35,643 nt of DNA from Commensalibacter papalotli (ex Servin-Garciduenas et al. 2014) (GTDB lineage Bacteria; Pseudomonadota; Alphaproteobacteria; Acetobacterales; Acetobacteraceae). Positions within the stretch are counted from its first letter, which is position 1; each line of letters starts with the position of its first letter. Position numbers and translations under genes: made by a program. Location: positions 1 to 35,643 of the forward strand of contig NZ_ATSX01000006.1 in assembly GCF_000527695.1 (NCBI RefSeq). Direction: 5' to 3'. Of this stretch, positions 9,655-18,958 are shown one piece after another. The notes under the pieces were generated by a model that did no database searches, was not told the origin of the DNA, and was given only the letters and a program-made list of their open reading frames with translations.

Positions 9655-11505
9655 ATGACAGAATTAAACAATAAAATTTATTCAAGAATTGCTTTGGTTG
9701 GTAACCCAAACTGTGGGAAAACTGCTTTATTCAACCAACTGACAGGCAGCCGCCAAAAGGTGGCAAACTATGCAGGTGTGACCGTCGAACGTAAAGAGGG
9801 GCGTCTTACCACACCACAAGGGCGTCCAATAACCATTATTGATCTTCCTGGAGCTTATAGTTTAAATGCTGCCAGTCCCGATGAAGAAGTTACCCGCGAT
9901 ATGTGTATGGGGAAATATCGTAACGAAGCAGCACCTGATGCATTAATTTGCGTGATTGATGCCACCAACTTGCGACTCCATTTGCGATTTGTTCTGGAAA
10001 TATGCCGCTTAAAACGCCCAATGATTATCGCTATGAATATGAGCGATATCGCCAAACGCCGCGGTATCGAAATTGATATTCCAAAGTTGGAATCTATTTT
10101 AGGGGTAACCATTATCCCTACCATAGCAACCAAAAAGGGAGGTGCCAAAAATTTATTAGAGGCTATTCATCATTCGTTTAAAGTCCCGACAATTGAGCTG
10201 ACCAATGAAACCGATTTACATGTCGAAGTCAGAAAGCTGTTACTTGAATGTGTTGAAAATACCTCTCCGACTTCTCTGGAGTTTGATGAAAAAGTAGATC
10301 GTTGGGTTTTACATCCTATTGTTGGGCCAATTTTATTATTGGTTCTACTGTTTATTATGTTCCAAGCGGTATTTTCTTGGGCGCAACCATTCATGGATGC
10401 TATTCAAGATTTCACCACATGGCTGGGCACACAACTATCCTATTTATTACCTGATGGCATGTTACGAGGGCTATTGGTCGATGGTATTTGTGCGGGTGTT
10501 GGTACAACCTTTGCCTTCCTTCCACAAATCCTAATCTTGTTCTTGTGGATTTTATGTCTAGAAGAATCAGGATATTTACCCAGAGCTGCATTCTTACTTG
10601 ATCGTATTATGGCCTCTGTAGGATTAAACGGACGTTCTTTTATTCCGCTTTTATCCAGCTTTGCTTGTGCTATTCCAGGTATTATGGCAACACGGACAAT
10701 CCCCAGCGCCAAAGATCGTTTGGTTACAATTTTAATTGCACCTTTGATGACGTGTTCTGCACGTTTGCCTGTTTATGCTTTATTAATTGCAGCCTTTGTA
10801 CCTAAAAAAACAATTTGGTATTTGTTTAACCTACAAGGGATTGTTTTACTTGGATTATATTTAGCTGGTATTGTCGCGGCTTTTCTTGTTGCTTTTGTTC
10901 TTAAAAAAGGCAAAAGCAGCTACGAAAACAGCTTAATCTTAGAACTTCCCTCTTATCGTTTTCCAAGTTTGCGTGATATTACCTTCGGCTTGTGGCAAAG
11001 AATAGTTATCTTTGTCTCTCGCGTAGGGAATATCATTTTAACTGTCAGTATTTTACTTTGGGCACTTTCCAGTTTCCCTAGCGCACCAGCAGGTGCCACA
11101 GGCCCAGCAATTGATTATAGTTATGCTGGTATGATCGGACATTGGATTCAACCTTTATTTGCCCCAATTGGATTTAACTGGGAAATCTGTGTGGCTTTGA
11201 TCCTTGGACTGGCAGCACGTGAGGTAGCTATTACCTCTTTAGCGACAGTTTATGCTGTAGGTGCCGTAGATACTGATGCTCCAACACAATTAATACACTT
11301 TTTGTCTACACAATGGAGCATTCCAACAGGGCTTGCGCTCTTGGCATGGTATGTTTTTGCTCCACAATGCTTTTCAACACTCGCAGTGATTAAAAAAGAA
11401 ACAGGGTCTTGGAAAATTGTTATAGGAACGCTCGCTTATCTCTTTTTCCTATCCTATCTCTGTTCTTTCGTTACATGGCATGTTGCCTCATTATTCTTTA
11501 AGTAG
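9655..11505 (+). CDS. feoB: Ferrous iron transporter FeoB
   Basis: A 616-residue inner-membrane Fe(II) transporter. The N-terminal G domain shows G1 GNPNCGKTALFNQLTG (about 15-30), switch I NYAGVTVERKEG, G3 DLPGAYSL and G4 NMSD. A helical spacer leads into the membrane part with two gate repeats: LPRAAFLLDRIMASVGLNGRSFIP, then SFACAIPGIMATRTI, and the second half ending near LAAREVAITSLATVYAVG. It is shorter than E. coli FeoB (773) but within the range of compact FeoB proteins. An upstream extension of the frame overlaps feoA; I chose the ATG at 9655 because homology begins there and it gives a 4-base gap from feoA. Confidence 0.95.
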   Translation: MTELNNKIYSRIALVGNPNCGKTALFNQLTGSRQKVANYAGVTVERKEGRLTTPQGRPITIIDLPGAYSLNAASPDEEVTRDMCMGKYRNEAAPDALICVIDATNLRLHLRFVLEICRLKRPMIIAMNMSDIAKRRGIEIDIPKLESILGVTIIPTIATKKGGAKNLLEAIHHSFKVPTIELTNETDLHVEVRKLLLECVENTSPTSLEFDEKVDRWVLHPIVGPILLLVLLFIMFQAVFSWAQPFMDAIQDFTTWLGTQLSYLLPDGMLRGLLVDGICAGVGTTFAFLPQILILFLWILCLEESGYLPRAAFLLDRIMASVGLNGRSFIPLLSSFACAIPGIMATRTIPSAKDRLVTILIAPLMTCSARLPVYALLIAAFVPKKTIWYLFNLQGIVLLGLYLAGIVAAFLVAFVLKKGKSSYENSLILELPSYRFPSLRDITFGLWQRIVIFVSRVGNIILTVSILLWALSSFPSAPAGATGPAIDYSYAGMIGHWIQPLFAPIGFNWEICVALILGLAAREVAITSLATVYAVGAVDTDAPTQLIHFLSTQWSIPTGLALLAWYVFAPQCFSTLAVIKKETGSWKIVIGTLAYLFFLSYLCSFVTWHVASLFFK

Positions 11506-11515
11506 GAGGATACAA

Positions 11516-11734
11516 ATGCAAACGATTATTGTCTTTATTATTATAGGACTATGTATTCTATTCGTGCTCAATAAAATACTTCCAATTATTGGAAAAACCA
11601 TCTGGCGTGGTATCGCTGGTCTCTTAAGGTTAACTCATGCGCCTATACCTGCTTATCAATGGGCGCTTAAACATAGTGTTCCCACAAATAAAGGTGAATG
11701 CAGCCATTGTGATAAATGCAGTAAGTGCCATTAG
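11516..11734 (+). CDS. Small FeoB-associated Cys-rich membrane protein
   Basis: A 72-residue protein with one N-terminal membrane helix (about 3-20, IIVFIIIGLCILFVL), a basic central part, and a cysteine/histidine-rich tail reading CSHCDKCSKCH. It follows feoB by ten bases and has an excellent ribosome site (AGGAGG six bases before ATG), so it belongs to the feo operon. Many Feo operons encode a short membrane protein of this build in the place of FeoC. A metal-binding or redox accessory role is an inference. The sequence does not look like enterobacterial FeoC. Confidence 0.8.
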   Translation: MQTIIVFIIIGLCILFVLNKILPIIGKTIWRGIAGLLRLTHAPIPAYQWALKHSVPTNKGECSHCDKCSKCH

Positions 11735-11792
11735 ATTTGTTTCAACAATTACATAATGCATAACTTACTTATCCAACAATTAAAACAAAATC

Positions 11793-11821
11793 TTCCTGTG
11801 GAAATTCAAATTCCACAGGAA
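11793..11821. terminator. Stable hairpin downstream of the feo operon
   Basis: Eleven perfectly paired bases, TTCCTGTGGAA with its complement, enclose a 7-base loop 58 bases past the last feo gene. No T-run follows on the plus strand, but one does on the minus strand. It is probably a transcript 3' end or stability element. Confidence 0.5.
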
Positions 11822-11838
11822 ATAAACAGGAAATAAAA

Positions 11839-12456
11839 ATGTTATATCAATGGATAGAACAAAATAACCTATTCATTGATAAATAATACTCATCGAATAG
11901 GCTTTTTATACCCACGAAACCAATTAAAAGGTAACTGGACTGGTAATAAGCGCGATGGTGGCACCAACATTGAATTTTGTGCCAGTCTTAATATAGCTAC
12001 TTCTTATTGGTTTGAATATGGAGATTCAACTGATAAAAAAGATCAAGAAAAATTAAAAGAAATACAACAGCGATTATATGTATATTCGCTCAAACAGGTG
12101 CTAAGGGTTCACAATGTACCTTTTGGCTAAATGATAATAAAGAATCAAAGATTGTCCATTTAGGGTCTGTACTTTGTTGCATTTTAGCAGAAAACGCATT
12201 AGATTTTTTAAGACTCATTGCGATTGGTTACGATGAAATTTGCTGGGATGAAGAATTTTCGTATGAACCCAATACCTATAAACCTAAGTTTTTTGCAAAT
12301 CCCAATACCACATTCTAAAATTGGGTAAAAACTACTTTTAACGTTGATATTCCTGAGATGGCTTTGAAAATCGTAAAGAATCTTACTCAAAAGGGCCAGC
12401 ACAACTCGCAAGATGAATTTTATAATTGGTGCAATAGTTATTGCCATTGGATCTAA
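11839..12456 (+). pseudogene. Broken SUKH (SMI1/KNR4)-like immunity gene
   Basis: Reading across frames gives one continuous protein-like sequence of about 200 residues: MLYQWIEQNNLFIDK, then a shift near 11880 to a part containing IGFLYPRNQLKGNW, then a shift near 12100 to GSQCTFWLNDN. The third part continues into FLRLIAIGYDEICWDEEF and, after an in-frame TAA at about 12316, into NWVKTTFNVDIPEMALKIV before a final TAA. The IGYDEICWDEEF segment and the NWV...IPE tail are what I recognise from SMI1/KNR4-type (SUKH) immunity proteins of polymorphic-toxin systems. With two frameshifts and one nonsense codon it cannot make a full product. No toxin gene is visible beside it. Confidence 0.55.
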
Positions 12457-12511
12457 AATCTTATTTCATTCTATATAGATTAAATTTTCAATAATTAAGA
12501 AAAAAATACTC

Positions 12512-13099
12512 ATGAAAAAACTTCAATATGTCTTGCTGATACTATTTTCTACTTTATGTTTTAGCAGCCAGACTTTTGCCATCTCAAGAACAGAACAAAT
12601 TTTACAAAAAGCCAACCAAGGGGATGCAAAAGCTCAATTTATGGTTGCTGATTTATATTATACAGGAAAACTTGGCCCTAAAAACGATAAAAAAGCCATA
12701 GAATATTATCAAAAAGCTGCAAACCAAGGTTATGCCGAGGCAGAATACGCACTAGGAGATATGTATTATCGCGGATATGGTGTTCCCAAAAATGATACCA
12801 AGGCGGCATTATGGTTTGAAAAAGCAGCAAATCATAATTACGCTTATGCCTATATTTCCATAGGATATCTCTATAATCAAGGTGAAGGCGTTCCTCAAAA
12901 CACACAAACTGCGATTAAATGGTTTGAAAAAGGCTCTGATGCTGGGGATACAGGTGCTCAAATGGCATTAGCCTCGATTTACTTACAAGGTAAAGATGTT
13001 CTTAAAGATGTTGAACGATCTAAATCTTATTTACAAAAAGCCTGCACAAATAAATTACAACAAGCTTGTGATATACTAAAAACAATAGATACAAAATAA
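12512..13099 (+). CDS. Secreted Sel1-repeat protein
   Basis: A 195-residue protein with a Sec signal peptide (lysines, a hydrophobic core LLILFSTLCFSS, probable cleavage after TFA at about residue 23) followed by four Sel1-like repeats of about 36 residues, each with the A-x-G-x-x-x-A-x-x-x-L-G pattern (for example GYAEAEYALGDMYYRGYGV). Sel1 repeats form alpha/alpha solenoids that bind proteins; a periplasmic or secreted adaptor role is the usual guess. Two relatives lie on the other strand at 14582-15883. The function is unknown. Confidence 0.85.
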   Translation: MKKLQYVLLILFSTLCFSSQTFAISRTEQILQKANQGDAKAQFMVADLYYTGKLGPKNDKKAIEYYQKAANQGYAEAEYALGDMYYRGYGVPKNDTKAALWFEKAANHNYAYAYISIGYLYNQGEGVPQNTQTAIKWFEKGSDAGDTGAQMALASIYLQGKDVLKDVERSKSYLQKACTNKLQQACDILKTIDTK

Positions 13100-13108
13100 C
13101 ATCACAAA

Positions 13109-13137
13109 AAAGCGCACCATGTTTGATAGTGCGCTTT
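13109..13137. terminator. Bidirectional terminator between sel1 gene and ahcY
   Basis: AAAGCGCAC pairs perfectly with GTGCGCTTT around an 11-base loop, between two convergent genes. A-tracts before it give a T-run for minus-strand (ahcY) transcripts. On the plus strand the T-run is short. Confidence 0.7.
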
Positions 13138-13165
13138 GATACATTCTATTAATTTAAAATTTTAA

Positions 13166-14464
13166 TTAGTAACGATACATTTCTGGTTTAAAAGGACCTT
13201 TTTGTTCGACACCAATATAGTCAGCTTGCTCTTTGTTTAATTGAGACAGTTTGGCACCGACTTTATCTAGATGTAATGCAGCCACTTTTTCATCTAGGAA
13301 TTTAGGTAAAGTATATACTTTTGGTTCATACTTACCAGCAGGAGCATTCCAAAGTTCGATTTGCGCCAAAGTTTGGTTGGTGAAAGAAGCAGACATCACA
13401 AAAGATGGGTGTCCTGTTGCATTCCCAAGATTGACCAAGCGACCTTCTGATAACAAAATAATACGGTTGCCATCTGGGAATATGACTTCATCTACTTGAG
13501 GTTTAATATTATCCCATTTGAAATTACGTAATTTACCAACTTGGATTTCAGAATCAAAATGACCAATGTTACATACGATCGCACGATTTTTCATTGCACG
13601 CATATGGTCCAAGGTAATGATATCAATGTTACCTGTGCATGTTACAAAGATATCACCACGAGGCGCAGCATCTTCCATCGTAACGACTTCATAGCCTTCC
13701 ATTGCTGCTTGTAATGCACAGATTGGATCAACTTCGGTTACCAATACGCGACAACCTGCATTGCGAAGGCTAGCAGCAGACCCTTTACCCACGTCACCAA
13801 AACCAGCAACCACAGCCACTTTACCAGACATCATCACATCGGTTCCGCGACGGATCGCATCAACCAAACTTTCACGACATCCATAAAGATTATCAAACTT
13901 AGATTTGGTTACACTGTCATTTACGTTAAATGCAGGAACTAATAATTGGCCTTTTTTAGCCATTGCATGTAAACGATGAACGCCTGTGGTGGTTTCTTCT
14001 GAAAGACCACGAACATCTTTTAACATTTCAGGATATTTTTCATGCATCAGAATTGTTAAATCACCACCGTCATCCAAAATCATGTTTGGAACCCAACCAT
14101 TTGGGCCATGAACGGTCTGTTCAATACACCACATGAATTCTTCTTCATTCATGCCTTTCCATGCAAAAACAGGCACACCAGCAGCAGCCATTGCAGCAGC
14201 AGCATGATCTTGAGTCGAAAAGATATTACAAGAAGACCAGCGAACTTCGGCACCAAGATCAATCAAAGTTTCGATCAACACTGCGGTTTGAATGGTCATA
14301 TGTAAACAACCCGCAATACGCGCACCTTTAAGAATATTCTTACCTTTATATTCTTCGCGCAGAGCCATTAACCCTGGCATTTCGCCTTCGGCGATAGAGA
14401 CCTCTTTACGTCCCCATTCAGCCAATGAAATATCTTTTACTTTATAATCGTGCTGTGCACTCAT
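13166..14464 (-). CDS. ahcY: Adenosylhomocysteinase
   Basis: A 432-residue NAD-dependent enzyme that cleaves S-adenosylhomocysteine to adenosine and homocysteine, clearing the inhibitor of SAM-dependent methyltransferases. Visible signatures: [16 protein letters not shown] (substrate domain), [27 protein letters not shown], the Rossmann NAD loop [15 protein letters not shown] (about 220), [10 protein letters not shown], and the conserved C-terminus KPEMYRY that reaches the neighbouring subunit's NAD site. The length is typical of alphaproteobacterial forms. A GA-rich ribosome site precedes the ATG. I looked for a SAH riboswitch in the leader (14465-14580) and saw none. Confidence 0.97.
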   Translation of the reverse strand: MSAQHDYKVKDISLAEWGRKEVSIAEGEMPGLMALREEYKGKNILKGARIAGCLHMTIQTAVLIETLIDLGAEVRWSSCNIFSTQDHAAAAMAAAGVPVFAWKGMNEEEFMWCIEQTVHGPNGWVPNMILDDGGDLTILMHEKYPEMLKDVRGLSEETTTGVHRLHAMAKKGQLLVPAFNVNDSVTKSKFDNLYGCRESLVDAIRRGTDVMMSGKVAVVAGFGDVGKGSAASLRNAGCRVLVTEVDPICALQAAMEGYEVVTMEDAAPRGDIFVTCTGNIDIITLDHMRAMKNRAIVCNIGHFDSEIQVGKLRNFKWDNIKPQVDEVIFPDGNRIILLSEGRLVNLGNATGHPSFVMSASFTNQTLAQIELWNAPAGKYEPKVYTLPKFLDEKVAALHLDKVGAKLSQLNKEQADYIGVEQKGPFKPEMYRY

Positions 14465-14581
14465 TGTTTTCCGTCTTTCTGATAATATTCAAATGAAATT
14501 AAGTTTATGTATTATTAAGGTATAATTAGAAATAGATCAATCTTATGAAAGACAATAAACTTACTACTTTTAGATACCATT

Positions 14582-15142
14582 TTATTTTTCTAAACCTTTA
14601 TAATCATTATACATCAAACACTGTCCTGTTAAAGAATCTGGATGTAAAACCGCTGAACTTGAATAATTTATGTCTTCACAAGCTTTTTTAGCATATTTAT
14701 CTGCTTTTGCTTTATCCTTAGGAATTCCTTTAACTCCATTTTTATACATTGATGCCAAAAAAATCTGAGCTCTTTTATCTCCTTGATGTGCTGCTTTTAT
14801 TAACCACTTTTCAGCTTCAATTGCATCTACTGAGGTATAATAACCGTTTGCATACATAACACCAAGATTATACTGTGATTCAATATCGCCTTGATTGGCA
14901 GCTTTTGTATAATACTCTAACGATTTTGCTTTGTTTTCAGGGCCAAAATACCCATTTTTATATGCCATTGCGATAAATTGTTGGGCTCTTTTATCACCCT
15001 TTTCAGCTTTTTGCTTAATTATCAAAAGATCACGTTGAAATCCATCATCTGCAAAAGATTGAGGAGTGGAATATATTACACTCAATATAATAAATAAAAT
15101 ATACGTACAGAATTTAAACCTCACATTACAAAATTTAATCAT
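14582..15142 (-). CDS. Secreted Sel1-repeat protein
   Basis: A 186-residue protein with a hydrophobic N-terminal export signal (YILFIILSVIYS, probable cleavage after SFA near residue 31) and three clear Sel1 repeats, for example GDIESQYNLGVMYANGYY and GDKRAQIFLASMYKNGVK. The tail after the repeats carries two cysteines that might form a disulphide. It lies 48 bases downstream of another Sel1 gene on the same strand, so the two are probably an operon created by duplication. The ribosome site is weak. The function is unknown. Confidence 0.82.
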   Translation of the reverse strand: MIKFCNVRFKFCTYILFIILSVIYSTPQSFADDGFQRDLLIIKQKAEKGDKRAQQFIAMAYKNGYFGPENKAKSLEYYTKAANQGDIESQYNLGVMYANGYYTSVDAIEAEKWLIKAAHQGDKRAQIFLASMYKNGVKGIPKDKAKADKYAKKACEDINYSSSAVLHPDSLTGQCLMYNDYKGLEK

Positions 15143-15190
15143 AAACTAAACCCAATATTACACTTTAATTCATTACTTAAGAATATTACA

Positions 15191-15883
15191 TTATTCTTGT
15201 GGCATAACAGTAATCATATACTGAATCTCTTGATATCCTTGATCAGCAACCTTACGATACCACTCTAATGCTTTTGAGGAATCCTTAGGAACGCCTTTTC
15301 CATATCTATACATACTACCAAGTAATATCTGAGCATCTTTATCATCTTGATCAGCAGCTTTCGTATACCACTCTAGCGCTTTTGCATAATCTTGAGGAAT
15401 ACCTTCACCATCTTCGTATATAATACCTAATAAAACTTGAGCATCTTTATTACCTTGATCAGCAGCTTTCGTATACCATTTTACAGCTTGTGTATAATCT
15501 TTAGGAACATCTTCACCTTTCGAATACAACATCCCAAGAAGCATTTGCACTTTTATATCCCCTTTTTCCGCTGCATCAATATAATCTTGAGGAAGATTTT
15601 TACCCTTAAAATATATCTTAGTAAGCCCAATATTAATACTAGTGCCAAGTTTCTTATTAGATTTTGTATACCACTCTATATATTTCGCATAATCTTGAGG
15701 AACCCCTTTGCCTTGTTTATACAAATCACCAAGAGTAGTTTGTGCTGTTGTATCTCCTTGGATTGCTTTTTGTTTTAACTCAGTAAGATTTAATTGATTT
15801 GTATCATCGGCAAACAAATTCGGCGCATAAAATATAACACAGAAGCTAACTATTAGAATATATTTAGATAATTTCACAATCAT
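15191..15883 (-). CDS. Secreted Sel1-repeat protein
   Basis: A 230-residue protein with a signal peptide (YILIVSFCVIFYA, cleavage probably after LFA near residue 25) and about five Sel1 repeats. Three tandem units near the C-terminus are almost regular: GNKDAQVLLGIIYEDGEG, DDKDAQILLGSMYRYGKG and so on, each joined by a WYTKAADQ-type linker. The second unit has lost about a dozen residues of its linker helix. It is probably first gene of a two-gene unit with 14582-15142. The near-identical repeats point to recent internal duplication and can change number by recombination. The function is unknown. Confidence 0.84.
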   Translation of the reverse strand: MIVKLSKYILIVSFCVIFYAPNLFADDTNQLNLTELKQKAIQGDTTAQTTLGDLYKQGKGVPQDYAKYIEWYTKSNKKLGTSINIGLTKIYFKGKNLPQDYIDAAEKGDIKVQMLLGMLYSKGEDVPKDYTQAVKWYTKAADQGNKDAQVLLGIIYEDGEGIPQDYAKALEWYTKAADQDDKDAQILLGSMYRYGKGVPKDSSKALEWYRKVADQGYQEIQYMITVMPQE

Positions 15884-15959
15884 TTCTTTCTCAGCTCATA
15901 AATTAAGAGTTATTTATATAAAAAAAATATAATATTGAAATGGGTATAAATACAACTAA

Positions 15960-17357
15960 TTACTCACCCATTGTGAATTGAGAAACCAAATCCGTAATAT
16001 GCCCAATCTCGACCAAACGCAGGCCTTTTGGTGCAGATAATTTTGTATTTCCTCTAGCAACACGTTTTGGCAGGATAATTTCATCAAAGCCAAGTTTATG
16101 GGCTTCTTTAACACGCAAGTCAGCTTGAGGGACTTGCCTGACTTCGCCAGACAATCCTATTTCACCAAAGAAAACAGAACCAGGAGAGGTCGGTTGTCGT
16201 GTAAGGGCAGAGACCAACGCTGCGGCAACAGCTAAATCGGCTGCGGGTTCGCTGATCCTTAATCCGCCAGCCATATTGAGATATACGTCTACGCTATTAA
16301 ACCGCAAAGCACAGCGTGTTTCTAAAATAGCCAGCAACATATTCAAACGCGTGCCATCCCATCCAATGACCGTGCGTCTTGGTGCTGAATCACCCGCTTT
16401 GGGAGCCAACAAAGCTTGTACTTCTAATAAAACAGGACGTGTGCCTTCTAATCCCGCAAAAACGGCTGAGCCTGCAATATTTCCATGACGTTCTGCAAGG
16501 AATAGAGCCGATGGGTTAGAGACTTCAACCAGCCCTTCACCTGTCATAGAAAAAACACCAATCTCATCCGTTGCACCAAAACGATTTTTAGCAGCTCGTA
16601 AGATACGGAATTGATGTCCACGATCCCCTTCAAAATAGAGAACCGCATCTACCATATGTTCTAATACTCTGGGGCCTGCTAAAGATCCTTCTTTGGTCAC
16701 ATGCCCTACAAATATCAAAGAAAATTCTTTTTTCTTGGCTAAACGAATAAGTTCAAAAGCGGAAGCTCTTACCTGACTGACTGTTCCAGGGGCTCCATTA
16801 ATACTATCCAGCCACATCGTTTGAATTGAATCAATAATCACCAAGCTAATATTTTGCTCTGTTTCTAGAGTAGCTAAAATATCCGATACATTAATACAAG
16901 CTGCCAGTTCGATATTTTTGCGTTGTTCGCTATCTTCTAGCCCCAGACGATTAGCACGCATTCTGATCTGATTAATTGACTCTTCACCAGAAATATAAAG
17001 AACACGCCGACCTTGTTTGGATAAAGCACAGGCAGCTTGTAAAAGTAACGTAGATTTACCAATCCCGGGATCGCCACCAACCAAACCAACTGATGATTGA
17101 ACCAACCCACCGCCTAAAACTCGATCAAGTTCTGCAATCCCAACCTCTTGCCGAGGTGGTGGGGCACTATCACCATCTAATCCAGCAAAAACAATCTTTT
17201 GCCCACGTTGATGATCAATAACGGATAATGGCGTTGTTTGGACTTGTTCTTCCTCAATCGTATTCCATTCACCACAAGCGTCACAACGCCCCATCCATTT
17301 TGAATAAACAGAACCACAACTTTGGCAAACAAATTGTTTAATTGGCTTTTTCGCCAC
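15960..17357 (-). CDS. radA: DNA repair protein RadA (Sms)
   Basis: A 465-residue RecA-like ATPase that helps process recombination intermediates and drives branch migration. The N-terminus has a four-cysteine zinc finger (CQSCGSVYSKWMGRCDACGEW). Walker A is GGDPGIGKSTLLLQ (about 95), Walker B is LVIIDSIQTMW, and the RadA-specific KNRFGATDEIG motif follows at about 255. The C-terminal third is the Lon-protease-like domain (GLSGEVRQV near the end). The start is GTG, chosen because AGAGG sits just upstream and overlaps the mlaF stop region. Nine bases separate it from mlaF, so it is the last gene of an mlaE-mlaF-radA operon. Confidence 0.96.
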   Translation of the reverse strand: MAKKPIKQFVCQSCGSVYSKWMGRCDACGEWNTIEEEQVQTTPLSVIDHQRGQKIVFAGLDGDSAPPPRQEVGIAELDRVLGGGLVQSSVGLVGGDPGIGKSTLLLQAACALSKQGRRVLYISGEESINQIRMRANRLGLEDSEQRKNIELAACINVSDILATLETEQNISLVIIDSIQTMWLDSINGAPGTVSQVRASAFELIRLAKKKEFSLIFVGHVTKEGSLAGPRVLEHMVDAVLYFEGDRGHQFRILRAAKNRFGATDEIGVFSMTGEGLVEVSNPSALFLAERHGNIAGSAVFAGLEGTRPVLLEVQALLAPKAGDSAPRRTVIGWDGTRLNMLLAILETRCALRFNSVDVYLNMAGGLRISEPAADLAVAAALVSALTRQPTSPGSVFFGEIGLSGEVRQVPQADLRVKEAHKLGFDEIILPKRVARGNTKLSAPKGLRLVEIGHITDLVSQFTMGE

Positions 17358-17366
17358 TAAGAACCT

Positions 17367-18164
17367 CTATTTTATCTTTGTTTCAACATTAATAGGCCCT
17401 TGACGTAAACCATGCGTAAACTGATGCACATAAGGATTATTCGTCGTTAATAACTCATTGGCTTTTCCTTGCCAAATAAGTTCCCCTTTGTACAACATGG
17501 CCGCATGATCCCCTATACGCTGTGCAGATGCCATATCATGCGTGATTGCAATCGCTGTCGAGCCTAATTGATCCACGCAACTTTTTATCAGTTCATCAAT
17601 AACAGCACCCATAATAGGGTCTAATCCTGTTGTTGGTTCATCGAAAAAAATAATTTCTGGTTTTGAAGCAATCGCCCTGGCCAAACCAACCCGTTTTTGC
17701 ATCCCACCTGATAATTCATCAGGATATAAATATCCAACAATATCGGGGTCTAACCCAACCAACTCTAGGACGCGACAGGCTGTATCATAGGCTTCATTAC
17801 GACTGACTTTTGATTTGTTCTTGCGATGACCATATAACAAAGCAAATGCTACATTCTGCCAAATAGGTAAACTGTCAAACAATGCTGCATTTTGAAACAA
17901 CATTCCCATTTGTTGTAACTTTTCATTACGCTGTGCAGAGGACAAATCAAAAATATTTTGTCCATCAATCTCAATACTGCCACTATCTGGAACCATTAAT
18001 CCCAAAATACACCGTAATAAAACAGATTTCCCACTACCAGACCCTCCTATAATTACAAAAGAAGTGCCTGCTTCAACATCCATACTGACATCACGCAAAA
18101 CGTGATTACTGCCAAATGATTTAGATAAATTACGAATACGTATTTTGGGAACAGATTGGGTCAT
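17367..18164 (-). CDS. mlaF: Mla-type phospholipid transporter ATPase MlaF
   Basis: A 265-residue ABC ATPase that powers the MlaE permease in retrograde or maintenance transport of phospholipids between the membranes. Walker A is GGSGSGKSVLLR (about 37), the signature is LSGGMQKRVGLARA, Walker B is IIFFDEPTTGLDP and the switch histidine is in AITHDM. SGGMQKR and the early IRIRNLSKSFG match the MlaF/MkL subfamily. Its start overlaps the mlaE stop by four bases, so translation is coupled. No mlaD, mlaC or mlaB is adjacent; the substrate-binding MlaD subunit must be encoded elsewhere if the transporter works. Confidence 0.93.
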   Translation of the reverse strand: MTQSVPKIRIRNLSKSFGSNHVLRDVSMDVEAGTSFVIIGGSGSGKSVLLRCILGLMVPDSGSIEIDGQNIFDLSSAQRNEKLQQMGMLFQNAALFDSLPIWQNVAFALLYGHRKNKSKVSRNEAYDTACRVLELVGLDPDIVGYLYPDELSGGMQKRVGLARAIASKPEIIFFDEPTTGLDPIMGAVIDELIKSCVDQLGSTAIAITHDMASAQRIGDHAAMLYKGELIWQGKANELLTTNNPYVHQFTHGLRQGPINVETKIK

Positions 18165-18958
18165 TTTGAAAAGAAAATATCCGTTAATAAATAATCAAAA
18201 ACTAAGAGCAAAATAGATGCTGCAACCACAGCAGCCGTTGTTGACGCCCCAACACCTTGTGCACCCCCTTTGCTGCGATACCCATGATAACATCCCATTA
18301 ACGCGATTAAAAAGCCAAATACGCCTGCCTTAACCAGCCCAATCGTAATATCCATTGGTTTAACAGCGTTGAAAGTTGCCATAATATATCCTTGGGGTGT
18401 GAACCCCAGCTTCATGATAGAAACAGTAAATCCACCCAAGACCCCTAAAATATCGGCAATAATCACCAAAAAAGGTAGCGCAATCGTTGCAGCTAACAAA
18501 CGAGGAGCAACTAGATATTTAATTGGATTTGTTGATAATGTTCGCAAAGCATCAATCTGATTGGTAACCTGCATCGTGCCAATTTCTGCCGCCATCGCAG
18601 CACCAACACGTCCAGCCACCATCAATCCAGCCAAAACAGGCCCCAATTCACGAGTCACTGCCAGAACAACAATACTAGCAATTGCACTATCTACATGATA
18701 TTGCGCCATCCCAGTATAAGATTGCAACGCAATCACCCCTCCTGAGAAAAGCGCTGTTAATGCGACAACAGGTAGTGATAAATATCCAATATTAATCATA
18801 CTGCCGACAAAAATGCGCCAATAAAATGGAGGAGAAAAAATAGCTAGAACACCTTGTAACGCAAATAAGGCTAAAGCACCTGCCTCTTGGATGCCATTCA
18901 AAACCATGCGCCCCAACAAAGCAATCCATAACAAAGGTTTACTCAATTGTCGTATCAC
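18161..18958 (-). CDS. mlaE: Mla-type phospholipid transporter permease MlaE
   Basis: A permease of the MlaE (DUF140) family, about 265 residues with five to six hydrophobic segments. Typical elements are GGVIALQSYTGMAQY, the conserved ELGPVLAGLMVAGRVGAAMAAEIGTM block (about 85-115) and a hydrophobic C-terminus. The frame extends to a TTG at 18967, but the AAAGG box lies directly against that codon; GTG at 18958 has correct 7-base spacing and gives MIRQLSKPLL. It is first gene of the mlaE-mlaF-radA operon. Confidence 0.92.
   Translation of the reverse strand: MIRQLSKPLLWIALLGRMVLNGIQEAGALALFALQGVLAIFSPPFYWRIFVGSMINIGYLSLPVVALTALFSGGVIALQSYTGMAQYHVDSAIASIVVLAVTRELGPVLAGLMVAGRVGAAMAAEIGTMQVTNQIDALRTLSTNPIKYLVAPRLLAATIALPFLVIIADILGVLGGFTVSIMKLGFTPQGYIMATFNAVKPMDITIGLVKAGVFGFLIALMGCYHGYRSKGGAQGVGASTTAAVVAASILLLVFDYLLTDIFFSK

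Noticed and set aside
14465-14580. SAH or SAM riboswitch in the ahcY leader
   Set aside because: The leader is short, AT-rich and lacks the GC-rich pairing elements such riboswitches need.
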